A DNA stretch of 64,000 bases from JACDAE01 sp963717195 (GTDB lineage: Bacteria > Chloroflexota > Ktedonobacteria > Ktedonobacterales > Ktedonobacteraceae). The notes below the pieces were generated by a model. It ran no database searches. It saw nothing but the letters and a program-made list of their open reading frames with translations, and had not been told where the DNA came from. Below are positions 45,350 to 55,147 of this stretch, piece after piece (position 1 is the first letter of the stretch; each line of letters opens with the position of its first letter). The position numbers were made by a program, and so were the translations under genes. The stretch covers positions 124,001 to 188,000 of the forward strand of contig CAVQVR010000010.1 in NCBI GenBank assembly GCA_963717195.1. The letters run 5' to 3'.

Positions 45350-46679
45350 ATGTATCAATCGTATTTTTATTTTATACGTCGCGGTGTTTTGTTCACCAAT
45401 CTTCTGATGCTTGGCGCTCTATGCAGCTTCGTTCTGGGCGCCTGTGGAGGCTCTGGTGCCTCCACAGGCGCTTCATCAAGTCAAGTTTCGAATGCTCCTA
45501 TCACGGTCTGGGTAGACGCGGATCGTATGACCGCTGTCAAGCTCTATGAGCAGAACCATCCAGATGCAAAGATCAACGCGGTTGTGGTGGATCGCAATCA
45601 ATTCCCGGCCAAGGTTTTGCTGGAGAATAATATCCAGAGTGGATGGCCGGATGTGGTTTTTGCGGAACCGAATTCTGGTTGCCCAGGTCTCGGATGCCGC
45701 GCATAATTTTCCTCTCGACCTGGCGCCCTATGTTTCCCAAAATGTGCTGGCGAACTTTGCCGGTGAGTCAGCCTGCACCTTTGGCGGGAAAGTCTATTGT
45801 TTACGCAACGATCTGGCCCAGAATGTGCTCTGGTACAATGCGCCACTGATGAAACAGTTTGGCTATACGGTGCCCACTACATGGGAACAATACGAGGCGC
45901 TGGGTCTGCGTGTCGGGAAAGAGCACCCTGGATACATCATTGGCGAATTTGGGGATGACTTTGCACTGGATGTCTATTTCTGGGGCAGCCATTGCCCTGT
46001 TCACCAGGACGTTGGGAACTCGAAGCTGTTGATAAATCTGTCTGATGCGAATTGTACCCGTATGGCCAGGCTGATTGATACCTTGCTGCCAACGGGCGTG
46101 CTCTCGAAATCGGGCTTCTTTGACGCGGGTATGACCACCTATGGCAACAAGAATAAAATTCTTATGTTGCCAGGAGCCTCCTGGATGGGTGATGGTCTCT
46201 TCAATGGCACATTCTACAAGACGGCCAGTCACCAGTTGGGTGTAAGTGCGCCTTTGAAGTGGCAGGCGGACCCACAACCCTATACGGGTGCCATTGGTGG
46301 CGCGGCCTGGACCATCTCGCGCCATACCAAGAATATTAATCTGGCGGTGGACTTTGTGAAGTGGGTGACTACCTCGCCCGTGTATCTTGGTCATGCCGCC
46401 AATTATCCCGCCTATAAACCAGTGGCTGATGTCTGGAAAGTCTCGCTCGCGAGTGATCCCATCTATGCGAACAATCCATATCCAGTGTTACAGGCGGCGG
46501 CCCAGGATCTTGATCCTCAATGGAGCTATGTACGTTTTGACGATACTACCGCCTTTGGCAGTACCGTGGTCACGCCGGTTCTGACAGGTGGAGGCACAGT
46601 TGCTTCAAAGCTTGCCGCGTATCAGCAAGCGTTAGAGCAACTGGCTGAGTCCCAGGGGTATGAAGTCATCAATTCGTGA
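45350..46679 (+). pseudogene. Sugar ABC solute-binding lipoprotein (family 1), frameshifted
   Basis: Starts at ATG 45350 behind GGAG. Lipobox LGAC, then PITVWVDADRMTAVKLYEQNHPD, cited by its core ITVWVDADRM. The frame breaks after FAEPN near 45676 through one extra base (TTCGG became TTCTGG) and resumes at VAQVSDAAHNFPLDLAPY. The rest is a normal family-1 binding protein (LRNDLAQNVLWYNAPLMKQFGY, GGAAWTISRHTKN). Restored length 442 aa. Supplies sugar to the two permeases that follow; no ATPase gene is linked, so a shared MsmX/MalK-type ATPase encoded elsewhere is expected. Confidence 0.75.
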
Positions 46680-46800
46680 TGCCGGTTCTGATGCGGCTGC
46701 AGAGGAGATCATCACACTGCACCAGCATCAGTCTCGCACGCGTCCTTTAGCTATTGCAGCCTTCGCACCTGTTGCGCTGCTGCCGAACGAGGAGGTTCTG

Positions 46801-47778
46801 ATGGTTTCACCTGCTTCTTCTCCGTCTGATACCCTCGTAGGAGATCGTATCACGCAACCGAGAACGCAACGTCAGGCGCGTCATCAGCAGTCGCTTGTGG
46901 CAGATATCTTTCTTCTGCCCTATGTCGTGTTTTTGCTGCTCTTTGGCCTGTTACCGGGCATTTTTGCCCTGATCTTGAGTTTTCCTCCTTTGAGAATGGA
47001 ACACCAGACTATTTTGCGGCTGGCTGGCACAATTTTGTGCTGGCCTTTACCGATTTTCGTTTTGGCTCGGCTCTGACCAATATTTTCCAGTTTCTCATTA
47101 TCTCGGTTCCCCTGGGAATTATCGGCGTGGTGGTGCTCGCGCTTCTCCTACACGCGCGTACCGGCTGGTTTGCAGATGTGATGCGCACGATCTACTTTTT
47201 GCCGGGTGCGGTAGCCGGTCCAACTTCAGTGTTGATCGCGCTGTTTATTTTTGATCCCCAGGTTAGCCCCTTTCGGTTTCTCTTGAGCGCACTGGGATAT
47301 CAGCAGCTCGTGGATGTCATTCAACCAGGACATCTGCCCCTACTCTTTACTCTACTCGGTTTCTTCGCGGGCGCTGGAGGGTGGATCGCCATTCTCTATG
47401 GTGGTTTGAAGGGTATTCCTATAGAGATCATGGAGGCCGCGACGATTGATGGTGCGAATGCCTGGCAGACAGCCTTGTTCATCAAGCTGCCATCGATTTC
47501 GGCAGTATGTGATCTACCTGTTTATTATCACACTTGCAGGCAATATCCAGCTTTTTACCGAGCCACAATTGATCGGGGCCAGCTTCTCGTATGTGGGCAT
47601 TTCGACGATTAGCCAGACGTGGTCGCCGAATCAGCTTGGCTACTTTTTTGCTTTCACAGATGGCAATTTTGGCGCTGCTGCTGCGATATCTCTGTTGATG
47701 GTGGCTGTAGGACTCCTTGGCGCTTTGCTGGTCATTCGTCTGACTGGATTTTTTCGCACCGATGTCAGTGCGGACTAA
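46801..47778 (+). pseudogene. Sugar ABC permease (MalF-like), two frameshifts
   Basis: From ATG 46801 with GAGGAGG upstream. The N-terminal span IFLLPYVVFLLLFGLLPG is in the first frame; a one-base loss near 46985 moves the rest to a second frame (ENGTPDYFAAGWHNF..., coupling loop EIMEAATIDGANAWQ), and one extra T near 47503 returns it to the first (YVIYLFIITLAGNIQLF to TDVSAD). Because the shifts cancel, the overall length is 978 nt, as expected for the family. Six spans when restored. Partner of the following MalG-like gene. Confidence 0.72.
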
Positions 47779-47801
47779 ACACATTCAAAGGAGCTTCTCT
47801 C

Positions 47802-48742
47802 ATGGCGCATGCCTTTTCATCATCGCATCGAGCTTTGGTTCGGCTGCGTCCCTGGCGTCATCGCGAGGGGACAGGAACACTGACCCCGCTCGGTATGGTG
47901 GTCCGTTTTATTGTTCTGCTGGCCTTCGGGATCTTTTTGGTTTGCCGCTGCTCTGGCTATTGCTGGCTCCTACCAAAACCGATGTTCAGTTAAGTCTGGG
48001 CTTTCCCCTCTCTGTGGGATCGCTACTCAAAATTGGTCAGGACTGGCAAAATCTCTTGTCTTTTGACGATGGAGTGATTGTCCAGTGGTCCATCAATTCG
48101 GTATTCTATGCTCTCTCCGCTTTATTCTTGAGCCTGTTGATTACCTTGCCTGCAGGGTACGCCCTCGCGACAGCTCGACCTCATGCACGCAAGCTAATTC
48201 TGTGGTTGACCCTGATGACGATGCTCCTGCCAATCTCAGCAATGGTGCTCCCGCTCTTTCTGGAGGTCAATCTGGTGCACCTGGTGAATACCCCCTGGTC
48301 GGTGATTTTGCCCACGGCCTTCTTCCCGTTCGGGGTGTACCTTGCCTTTGTGTATTACGCGGTGAGTTTGCCCAAGGACCTGCTGAAGGCTGCACGCATG
48401 GATGGCGCAAACGAATGGCAAGTATTCTGGTATATAGGTCTACCATTATCGCGTCCCCTCCTGGGTTTATTGGCGTTTTTAAGCTTTACCGCCAATTGGA
48501 ATAACTATTTTCTGCCCTTTGTCATGCTGCAAGATACCTCGGTCTACAACCTGGCCGTCGGTCTCCAGGCATTGATCGCGGGCACCCCCGCGCTCCACCC
48601 GGCGATGATCTCGGATCTGCCCATTCATCGCGCAGAACTGGCCCTGGCCGGGGTCGTGATGGCGCTGCCAGTGGCGATAGTCTTTCTGTTCTCACAGCGC
48701 TATGTGACCAGTGGGGCGCTGACTGGTAGTACCAAAGAGTAA
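47802..48742 (+). pseudogene. Sugar ABC permease (MalG-like), frameshifted
   Basis: Starts at ATG 47802 behind AAAGGAG, 23 bp after the MalF-like stop. The frame is lost near 47943 (one T missing, GGTTTTG became GGTTTG) between IFLV and LPLLWLLLAP. After that the sequence is intact, with the coupling loop KAARMDGANEWQVFW and six spans to TGSTKE. Restored length about 313 aa. Completes a carbohydrate importer of the CUT1 type. Confidence 0.75.
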
Positions 48743-48821
48743 GAGCGCAATCCTTGCTTCTCGCTGAAAAAAGGATTTTTTGAAAACAATGGCTGTTTTT
48801 TCTCAAGAAAGGATTTAACCT

Positions 48822-50729
48822 ATGCGACGATCAACCATCATCATCGTTCGATGGAGTAGTGTCTTACTCCTCGTGCTGGTCGCTGTTTTGATCAGCTTTG
48901 TCTCTCTGAAAACCACGCACGCGGCTACTCAAACAACCTATTATGTCTCGCCAACTGGCTCGGATAGCAATAGCGGGACAGATATCAACCATCCCTTTGC
49001 GACGATCAATCACGCACGTCAGGTCGTAGAGGCAGTCAACAGCAATATGAGTGGGGATATTGTGGTTTACCTGCTCAGTGGCACGTATCATGAATCCCTT
49101 ACTTACACAGCAAGAGATTCTGGCACAAATGGCCATAACGTTATTTACAAAGCCTATCCAGGAGCAACCCCTGTCCTGAGTGGCGGCAAGCGGATTACCG
49201 GCTGGACGCTCCACGATAGCACCAGAAATATATGGCAAGCGTCAATCCCAGCGGGTTTTGATACGCGTCAGCTCTATGTAAATGGAGTACGCGCCAATCG
49301 CGCTACCAGCGCTGCCTTGCCAGCAGGGACAACCCAAAACTCTACGGGTTACATCATTCCTAATAAGACATTGCAAAACATTACATCGCCGACCGACCTG
49401 GAGTTTGTCTATAATAAGCAATGGTTACAGTCGCGTTGCGATGTGAGGAGCATCAGTGGAACAGCGACCCAGACGACTGTGACCATGATCCAGCCCTGCT
49501 ATGGCATGATTACATCGTGGTATTGGGTCCCCATGGGACTTCCAACCTATCTGGAGAATGCATATGAGTTTCTTGCTCATCCGGGAGACTGGAGCATCGA
49601 TACCGCGCACCATGTGATTTCGTATATCCCGCGTTCCGGGGAGAATCTTGCTACCGCTGATATTGAGGTGGGCAACACCCAGACATTGCTAACCCTGAAT
49701 GGTACTCCCGCCTCGCCCGTTCAGCATCTGATCTTTCAGGGAATTACATTTGCCTATACAACCTGGCTACAAGCCAGCCAGGATCTGGGCGTAGCTGACG
49801 CGCAGGCTAATTTCCTCTTTCCAGACCTCGTGGCGACACAAAACTGGAATAATACCACATTTGTGACTCCAACAGGTGGCCATACCTGGAATAACACTCC
49901 CTACGGTAGCTCCGCAGTTGGGATGCCTGGTGCCGTTGAAGTGCAGGCCGCGCTCAATGTGCAATTTCTTGGCAACTTCTTTACCCATCTGGGCGCGGTG
50001 GGCCTTGATATCAATGGGGGAAGTCAGAACGATACCTTTACAGGCAATAGCTTCACTGACATCTCAGGCAATGGTATTCAGATCAGTTCGGTTGCCAATC
50101 CCAATGCCAGTCAGAGTAGGATCAACAGAAACGACACGTTTAACGATAACTATATCGATCATGTGTGCGTTGAGTTTACGGCTGGAGTAGGGATCTTCAT
50201 AGGGTATGCGTCTCATATCCTCCTGACGCATAACGAAATCAGTAACGTGCCGTATTCGGCCATTTCTCTGGGTTGGGGATGGGGATCTGAGGATACACTG
50301 CCTTCGGTAGATACAGGTAATATCATCAGTGACAACTACACTCATGATGTCATGCAACAGAGAATAGATGGTGGCTGCATCTACACCCTTGGACCTCAGC
50401 CTCGGGGTGTCATCAGCGGTAATTTCTGTTTGCGTGATGAGAATGTGTACGGCGCAATCTACCTTGATCAGGGAACTACAGGTATTGCTGTCAACAGCAA
50501 TGTCATTGAACAATCGCCGAAGACCCGTTGGCTGAACCCCAATCCCAATTCGTTTGATACACCCGGCAATACAGCCAATGGAAACTATACAGATAACTCA
50601 AATTATGGTTCTCATAATGTCACCATCACCAACACCACGGTTTTTGCGGATAACAGTGTGCCAACTGCGGCCCAGACGATTATTGCGAACGCGGGATTGG
50701 AAGCCGCTTATAAATACCTTGCGCCTTAG
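48822..50729 (+). CDS. Secreted right-handed beta-helix protein (GH141-like)
   Basis: 635 aa with signal peptide ending near THAAT and AGAAAGGATT upstream. YYVSPTGSDSNSGT with PFATINHARQ is the typical opening of secreted parallel beta-helix polysaccharide-active proteins, and repeated NDTFTGNSF, NDTFNDNYI and SDNYTHDVM turns form the helix coils. The whole-chain layout with VLSGGKRITGW resembles GH141 (fucosidase/xylanase) and related uncharacterised enzymes. Catalytic residues cannot be assigned. Last gene of the second sugar operon, and its only exported enzyme. Confidence 0.72.
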   Translation: MRRSTIIIVRWSSVLLLVLVAVLISFVSLKTTHAATQTTYYVSPTGSDSNSGTDINHPFATINHARQVVEAVNSNMSGDIVVYLLSGTYHESLTYTARDSGTNGHNVIYKAYPGATPVLSGGKRITGWTLHDSTRNIWQASIPAGFDTRQLYVNGVRANRATSAALPAGTTQNSTGYIIPNKTLQNITSPTDLEFVYNKQWLQSRCDVRSISGTATQTTVTMIQPCYGMITSWYWVPMGLPTYLENAYEFLAHPGDWSIDTAHHVISYIPRSGENLATADIEVGNTQTLLTLNGTPASPVQHLIFQGITFAYTTWLQASQDLGVADAQANFLFPDLVATQNWNNTTFVTPTGGHTWNNTPYGSSAVGMPGAVEVQAALNVQFLGNFFTHLGAVGLDINGGSQNDTFTGNSFTDISGNGIQISSVANPNASQSRINRNDTFNDNYIDHVCVEFTAGVGIFIGYASHILLTHNEISNVPYSAISLGWGWGSEDTLPSVDTGNIISDNYTHDVMQQRIDGGCIYTLGPQPRGVISGNFCLRDENVYGAIYLDQGTTGIAVNSNVIEQSPKTRWLNPNPNSFDTPGNTANGNYTDNSNYGSHNVTITNTTVFADNSVPTAAQTIIANAGLEAAYKYLAP

Positions 50730-51046
50730 GCTGGACCTGTGTGTACCGCTGATCATGCTGCTCTAAGTGGAGGAGCCTGCCTGGCAAGCGATCACACAGG
50801 TGCTATAACTGGCAATGGTTTTATCGCCTGCTCAGGTGCCCAGGGGCCAGCGCGACCTTTACCGTTCAGGTTGACGCGGCTGGCCCCGCCAGGGTGATCC
50901 AACACTATTCCAATGGAAACTATCCCAGCGTCAAGACGAAGACTCTCAGCGTTTACGTGAAGAGTCAAAAAATGACGGGTGCCCGAGTTCGATAGTTTGA
51001 TGTTAGAGCTTTACGAAAGTCGGATAGAAGCTAAAGGTGCTAAAAA
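50730..51046 (+). pseudogene. Degraded carbohydrate-binding module downstream of the beta-helix gene
   Basis: No intact gene in this stretch. At 50852-50995 the plus strand encodes ATFTVQVDAAGPARV, HYSNGNYPSVKTKTLSVYV and a TAG, the pattern of a CBM6/CBM35-like beta-sandwich (TFTVNVPAAG, RYANG, KTLSLYVNG). Immediately upstream, in another frame, is GAITGNGFIA. It looks like a binding module that was once attached to an enzyme and has since lost its frame. Confidence 0.45.
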
Positions 51047-52144
51047 TCACGAGCCGAAATTTTCCTCAAAATGCACTTCTGGTAAGGCCACGCTACTACG
51101 AGAGCGTGAAGAGTTACGAATTACTAACCGATGGGGCAGAATAATATCATGTTTGAGCATACCAGGTTCCTGTAATTGTTGCATAAGCGTTCTCACTGCT
51201 ATTCGCCCTATATCATAACTCGGTTGCAGAACAGTCGTGATAGATACTTTCGTTGTGACATCCCAGTTAATCTGATCAAAGCCAACAAGAGCCACATCCT
51301 CTGGCATACGCTTATTCAGGTTTGCAAGGGTGCGTACAACACCCACTGTGAGTCTGTTATTAGTGGCAAAGATAGCATCTACTGGTTCGTCAAGCTCCAG
51401 GAATTTACGTGTAGCATGTACAGCAGTCGTCTCAATATAAGAGCCGCGATGCTCTAGAGCAGCATCACAGGAGATACCGGCCTTTGCTAATGCCTGTCGA
51501 TATCCTAACAAGCGCTCATTTGCAGTTGTGCTGGTATGTGGTCCATTCACAATTCCAATGCGTCGATATCCATTGGCAAGTAAGTGTTCAACGGCCTCCA
51601 TTGCAGCTGCGATATTATCAATACGGACAGAATCAACCGATGCATCGTGGAGCCGATGGTCAATCGTCACAATGGGTACATTGCGATCTTTAAATATGTC
51701 GAGTGCCTTCATACGCTGCTGCACGGGATTGATAATAGCTCCTGCGACAGGAGCAGAGGCAAGTGTCTCAACATATTGGAGTTGTTCCTCTATAGGGAGG
51801 TTAGGGTGGCTACCGCAGATAATTAGCAAATACTTATTCCGTCGAACTTCCTCCTCAACACCACGCAACAGAGAAACGGTAAAAGGGTTCTCAATATCAC
51901 CAATGACTAACCCGATGAAGACCGAGTGATTGCTCGAAAGCGCACGAGCAGCACTATTCGGATTATAATTGAGATTAGCAATCACGGCACGTACACGCGC
52001 CTCAACCTCACTATTGACCGGTCCGGATGCGTTTATCACTTGAGAGACCGTTGACTTCGAGACACCTGCCAGCTTTGCTACATCCTGGATGGTGGCGGGT
52101 TTCTGTTGCCCCACTCCCTTAGAGTTATTATGCATGTATCTCAT
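51047..52144 (-). CDS. LacI-family transcriptional regulator
   Basis: 365 aa, GGGAG before ATG 52144. Helix-turn-helix ATIQDVAKLAGVSKSTVSQV, hinge PNSAARALSSNHS and sensor domain with FIGLVIGDIENPFTVSLLRGVE. Divergent from the third sugar operon; operators of the GGGAACGGTTTC type lie in the shared 570-bp region. It ends 51 bp beyond the degraded CBM remnant, convergent with it. Confidence 0.9.
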   Translation of the reverse strand: MRYMHNNSKGVGQQKPATIQDVAKLAGVSKSTVSQVINASGPVNSEVEARVRAVIANLNYNPNSAARALSSNHSVFIGLVIGDIENPFTVSLLRGVEEEVRRNKYLLIICGSHPNLPIEEQLQYVETLASAPVAGAIINPVQQRMKALDIFKDRNVPIVTIDHRLHDASVDSVRIDNIAAAMEAVEHLLANGYRRIGIVNGPHTSTTANERLLGYRQALAKAGISCDAALEHRGSYIETTAVHATRKFLELDEPVDAIFATNNRLTVGVVRTLANLNKRMPEDVALVGFDQINWDVTTKVSITTVLQPSYDIGRIAVRTLMQQLQEPGMLKHDIILPHRLVIRNSSRSRSSVALPEVHFEENFGS

Positions 52145-52260
52145 TCTCTCCCATCACTTTAATTGATCTAAATGAAGCTTACTCTGCCTTCCGTTTTTTG
52201 TCTAGTCAGTAAAAAAACGGGAGGCAGAGTAGACAAATGAAAGCCATTCCCATTATCACT

Positions 52261-52278
52261 TGTGAAACCGTTCCCACA
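52261..52278. promoter_or_regulatory. LacI-type operator (lacI side)
   Basis: TGTGAAACCGTTCCCACA contains GAAACCGTTCCC, the exact complement of the operator at 52458-52469, in the orientation facing the lacI gene. Confidence 0.6.
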
Positions 52279-52422
52279 TTTTTCGAAAAAGTTTTGGAGC
52301 AACGCATCGTTATTTTCCGCTTGTTTTTCTTCATCTGGACACCTTCCTTCGCTCAATTCTCAGCATCTTTCCCACTTATACTCTATCATAAAAAAGGAGT
52401 ACTTTCTTCGCACCTCGTCCCA

Positions 52423-52469
52423 TTGACAATAAATTTCTTTTCATCTATACTGTTTATGGGAACGGTTTC
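52423..52469 (+). promoter_or_regulatory. Promoter and operator of the third sugar operon
   Basis: TTGACA (52423-52428), 17-nt spacer, TATACT (52446-52451), then GGGAACGGTTTC at 52458-52469 covering the expected transcription start. The same arrangement as in the second sugar operon but with a different operator sequence. Confidence 0.72.
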
Positions 52470-52716
52470 AGTAAAAGGAGGTAAAAATAGTCCGCTAACG
52501 TTATTTTGCCCGTTTAAAAAAGAGGCATTTCAGCACCCATCTGTATTTCTTGTTCTATGAAGAGCTGATTTCTCGTTTGCCTTTCATCAGGACGGCCAGA
52601 TAGCAATGATGCTATCGGCACACTTCTTGCACCTTTCTGCGTTTGAGTTAGCCTGGATGAGTCTGATCCACTTTCCTGTGTTGACTTACGGTTCAATGTT
52701 GATCAAGGAGGTTCTC

Positions 52717-53973
52717 ATGTACTCTCGACGATTTGTCAAAATGACGTTCGGTTGTGCTATCTTCCTTAGCCTCTTTATGAGCGCCTGTGGTGGTAGTGCT
52801 TCTTCAACGCAGTCCAATAATGCGCATAATCCCGTCACACTTACCTGGTTTATGTGGTCAGGTTCTACAGCAGAGGTCAATGCGTGGAACTATGATGCAA
52901 CGCTTGTTACGAAAAAGTATCCATGGATTCATATCAAGTTTGAAACAACCGATTGGAATGACTACTGGACAAAATTTCAAAGCGAAGCGGCCAGTAGCAG
53001 TTTGCCCGATATTATTTCGCTTCAGAGTGGGCGTACCGCTGGATATACCAGTAGCTTTCTTTCGCTCAATGATTACATCAAGAACAACAATTTTGACATT
53101 TCATCATTCGACCCGTCCATCATCAAAGCTCTGACATCCGGTGGTAGTTTACGAGCGTTGCCATACGACTTTGGGCCAGATCTCGTTTTCTACAACAAGG
53201 ATCTTTTTGATAAATACCATGTGGCCTATCCAGCAGCGAATTGGACGTATAATGATTTCCTCAGTACCGCTCAGAAATTGACGAGTGGAAACAATTATGG
53301 GTTCATCGCTACCTCCTATCCCGACGGCTGGTTACCATTTGCTGCTTCTGCGGGAGCAAACTATCTCACGCCTGATGGGAAATTAGATCTCAATAATGAC
53401 CAGCTCACCAATGCGTTTCAAAACTATGCCAAACTGGTTTATCAGTATCATGTTTCCCCTATGGTTACGGTTCCGCAAGCAACCAATACAGGGCCGCTCT
53501 GGTCAGCAGGGAATATCGGTATGACCATTGATGGTCCATGGAGCTTGATCAACTACAAGAATACCGTCAAGTTCAAATTTGGCATTGCACGCATTCCAGC
53601 ACAATCGGTAGGCAGTGTTTCATTAGTTGCCGGATCTGGTTTCGGAATATCAGCTAACAGCCAGCATGCTGATGATGCATTTAGAGCGATCAGTGTCCTT
53701 ACTGGCCCCGATGCAGAGCAGTATCTCGCGACGCAAGGTCGTGCATTTTCTGCTCGTACCGCTCAACAGCAATATTGGTACACAAATGCAGTACCAGGCA
53801 CCGAAGAGGTTTTGAGCGCAGCCTTGAAAAACGCTGTACCAGAGACCAGCACGGCAAATTGGAACGAGGCAGCAACGTTGCTTACGCAATATTGCCTCAC
53901 GGTAATGAACGGTCAGCAAACAGCGAAGAAAGTTTTTGACAACATCCAGACGCAAATAAACAATAACTCATAA
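52717..53973 (+). CDS. Sugar ABC solute-binding lipoprotein (family 1)
   Basis: 418 aa from ATG 52717 with AAGGAGG upstream; the longer open frame from 52606 would place 37 residues before the signal. Lipobox MSAC. Body of a CUT1 binding protein: LTWFMWSGSTAEVNAWN, DIISLQSGRTAGYTSSF, ALPYDFGPDLVFYNKDLFDKY, SAGNIGMTIDGPW. Followed by an intercistronic hairpin and two permease genes. No frameshift. Likely ligand is a fucosylated or related oligosaccharide, judging only from the linked GH29 gene. Confidence 0.9.
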   Translation: MYSRRFVKMTFGCAIFLSLFMSACGGSASSTQSNNAHNPVTLTWFMWSGSTAEVNAWNYDATLVTKKYPWIHIKFETTDWNDYWTKFQSEAASSSLPDIISLQSGRTAGYTSSFLSLNDYIKNNNFDISSFDPSIIKALTSGGSLRALPYDFGPDLVFYNKDLFDKYHVAYPAANWTYNDFLSTAQKLTSGNNYGFIATSYPDGWLPFAASAGANYLTPDGKLDLNNDQLTNAFQNYAKLVYQYHVSPMVTVPQATNTGPLWSAGNIGMTIDGPWSLINYKNTVKFKFGIARIPAQSVGSVSLVAGSGFGISANSQHADDAFRAISVLTGPDAEQYLATQGRAFSARTAQQQYWYTNAVPGTEEVLSAALKNAVPETSTANWNEAATLLTQYCLTVMNGQQTAKKVFDNIQTQINNNS

Positions 53974-53993
53974 GAACACATAAGATTTCCTGA

Positions 53994-54029
53994 GTCAGGG
54001 CAACCCCTTCAATGGTCGCTTGCTCTGAC
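53994..54029 (+). terminator. Intercistronic hairpin between binding-protein and permease genes
   Basis: GTCAGGGCAA (53994-54003) pairs with TTGCTCTGAC (54020-54029) with one G-U pair. Hairpins in this position commonly stabilise the upstream message so that more binding protein than permease is made. Confidence 0.5.
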
Positions 54030-54154
54030 CAGCTTCATTTGTTCTCTGAGCAGGGTCTGCGTTTACAATACCCGCCTGCCAGGTTAAACGAAGTGTAAAG
54101 GGTAGCGAGAAACCAGCAAAGGTGCCTTTCTCTTTGATACTCTGAGGGTATATC

Positions 54155-55147
54155 ATGACACTCAACAAGCCTGAAAAATTGGATATAGCTGTCAGCGATC
54201 AGAGTACTCTCTCGTCTCAGCACAAGGTCGCAGACGTCGAAGTCCAACTTGCAAGAAAGCGTATGAGAAGATCACGCATCAAGAAGCAGGGGGGAGCCTA
54301 CCTGTTCCTTTTGCCAAACATTGCTGGTTTTCTCCTTTTTACCTTGTTCCCTCTCGTCTTTGCAATCGGACTGAGCTTTTTTAAGTGGTCCCTATTGACA
54401 CCACCTGTCTTCAACGGTCTCAGCAATTATGTCCAACTCTTTACGCGCGACTCGGTCTTTCGTCAGGTGCTCAGCAATACCTTGTTCTTCGTCTTCGTCT
54501 ATGTACCACTCAACCTTGTCATTGCACTGGGGATAGCTGTCTGGCTTGCCAGTCGTATTCGCTGGAAGGGGCTCTTCCGCATCATCATGTTCCTTCCAGT
54601 TTTGACGCCAGGGGTTGCGGTCGCGATTGTATGGATGCTTATGTACAACCGATCAGGCATCATTAATGTGGGATTAAAAAGTCTCTTCCATATTCAGGGA
54701 CCCGATTGGCTGACATCAAGCGTTTGGGCGATGCCAGCAATCATTCTCATGTCACTCTGGTATAACTTTGGCTACAACATGCTGATTTTCTCGGCAGGCT
54801 TACAAGCGATCCCACAACAGCTTTATGAAGCGGCAGCTCTGGATGGTTCAAGGCGTTGGTCGAAATTCTGGCACATCACGTTACCAATGCTCTCTCCTTC
54901 TGTGTTTTTCGCACTGGTCATGACGCTTATCACCTCCTTCCAGGTGTTTGACCAGGCTTTCATTCTGACAGGGGGTGGTCCGGGAGCATCAACGACAACA
55001 CTTGTTCTCTATACCTATCAGAATGCCTTTAGCTTTTTTCATATGGGCTATGGCGCGACCATATCGACAGTTCTCTTCTTCCTGATTATGGCCGTGACGT
55101 TGGGGCAGTTTGCCCTTCAAAAGAAATGGGTGTATTATGAAGTCTGA
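54155..55147 (+). CDS. Sugar ABC permease (MalF-like)
   Basis: 330 aa, six spans. AYLFLLPNIAGFLLFTLFPL opens the first span, and the coupling loop EAAALDGSRRWSKFWHITLP contacts the ATPase. Intact. Overlaps the next permease gene by 11 bp. With its partner it forms the channel of a CUT1 importer; as in the second operon, no ATPase gene is present. Confidence 0.9.
   Translation: MTLNKPEKLDIAVSDQSTLSSQHKVADVEVQLARKRMRRSRIKKQGGAYLFLLPNIAGFLLFTLFPLVFAIGLSFFKWSLLTPPVFNGLSNYVQLFTRDSVFRQVLSNTLFFVFVYVPLNLVIALGIAVWLASRIRWKGLFRIIMFLPVLTPGVAVAIVWMLMYNRSGIINVGLKSLFHIQGPDWLTSSVWAMPAIILMSLWYNFGYNMLIFSAGLQAIPQQLYEAAALDGSRRWSKFWHITLPMLSPSVFFALVMTLITSFQVFDQAFILTGGGPGASTTTLVLYTYQNAFSFFHMGYGATISTVLFFLIMAVTLGQFALQKKWVYYEV

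Larger units (their letters stand above)
52145..52716. other. Divergent control region of the third sugar operon
   Basis: Non-coding. Operators are listed separately. Downstream of the promoter lies an unusually long leader (about 52460-52716) containing AAAAGGAGGT at 52473-52482 with no start codon within range, a small hairpin GATAGC-AATGAT-GCTATC (about 52599-52616), and the true ribosome site AAGGAGG before 52717. An AT-rich stretch at 52160-52210 with an ACTCTGCCTC repeat/inverse pair lies near the lacI start. Confidence 0.5.

Noticed and set aside
52237..52560. 107-codon plus-strand frame in the third operon's control region
   Set aside because: It crosses both operators and the promoter, and has no ribosome site or recognisable sequence.
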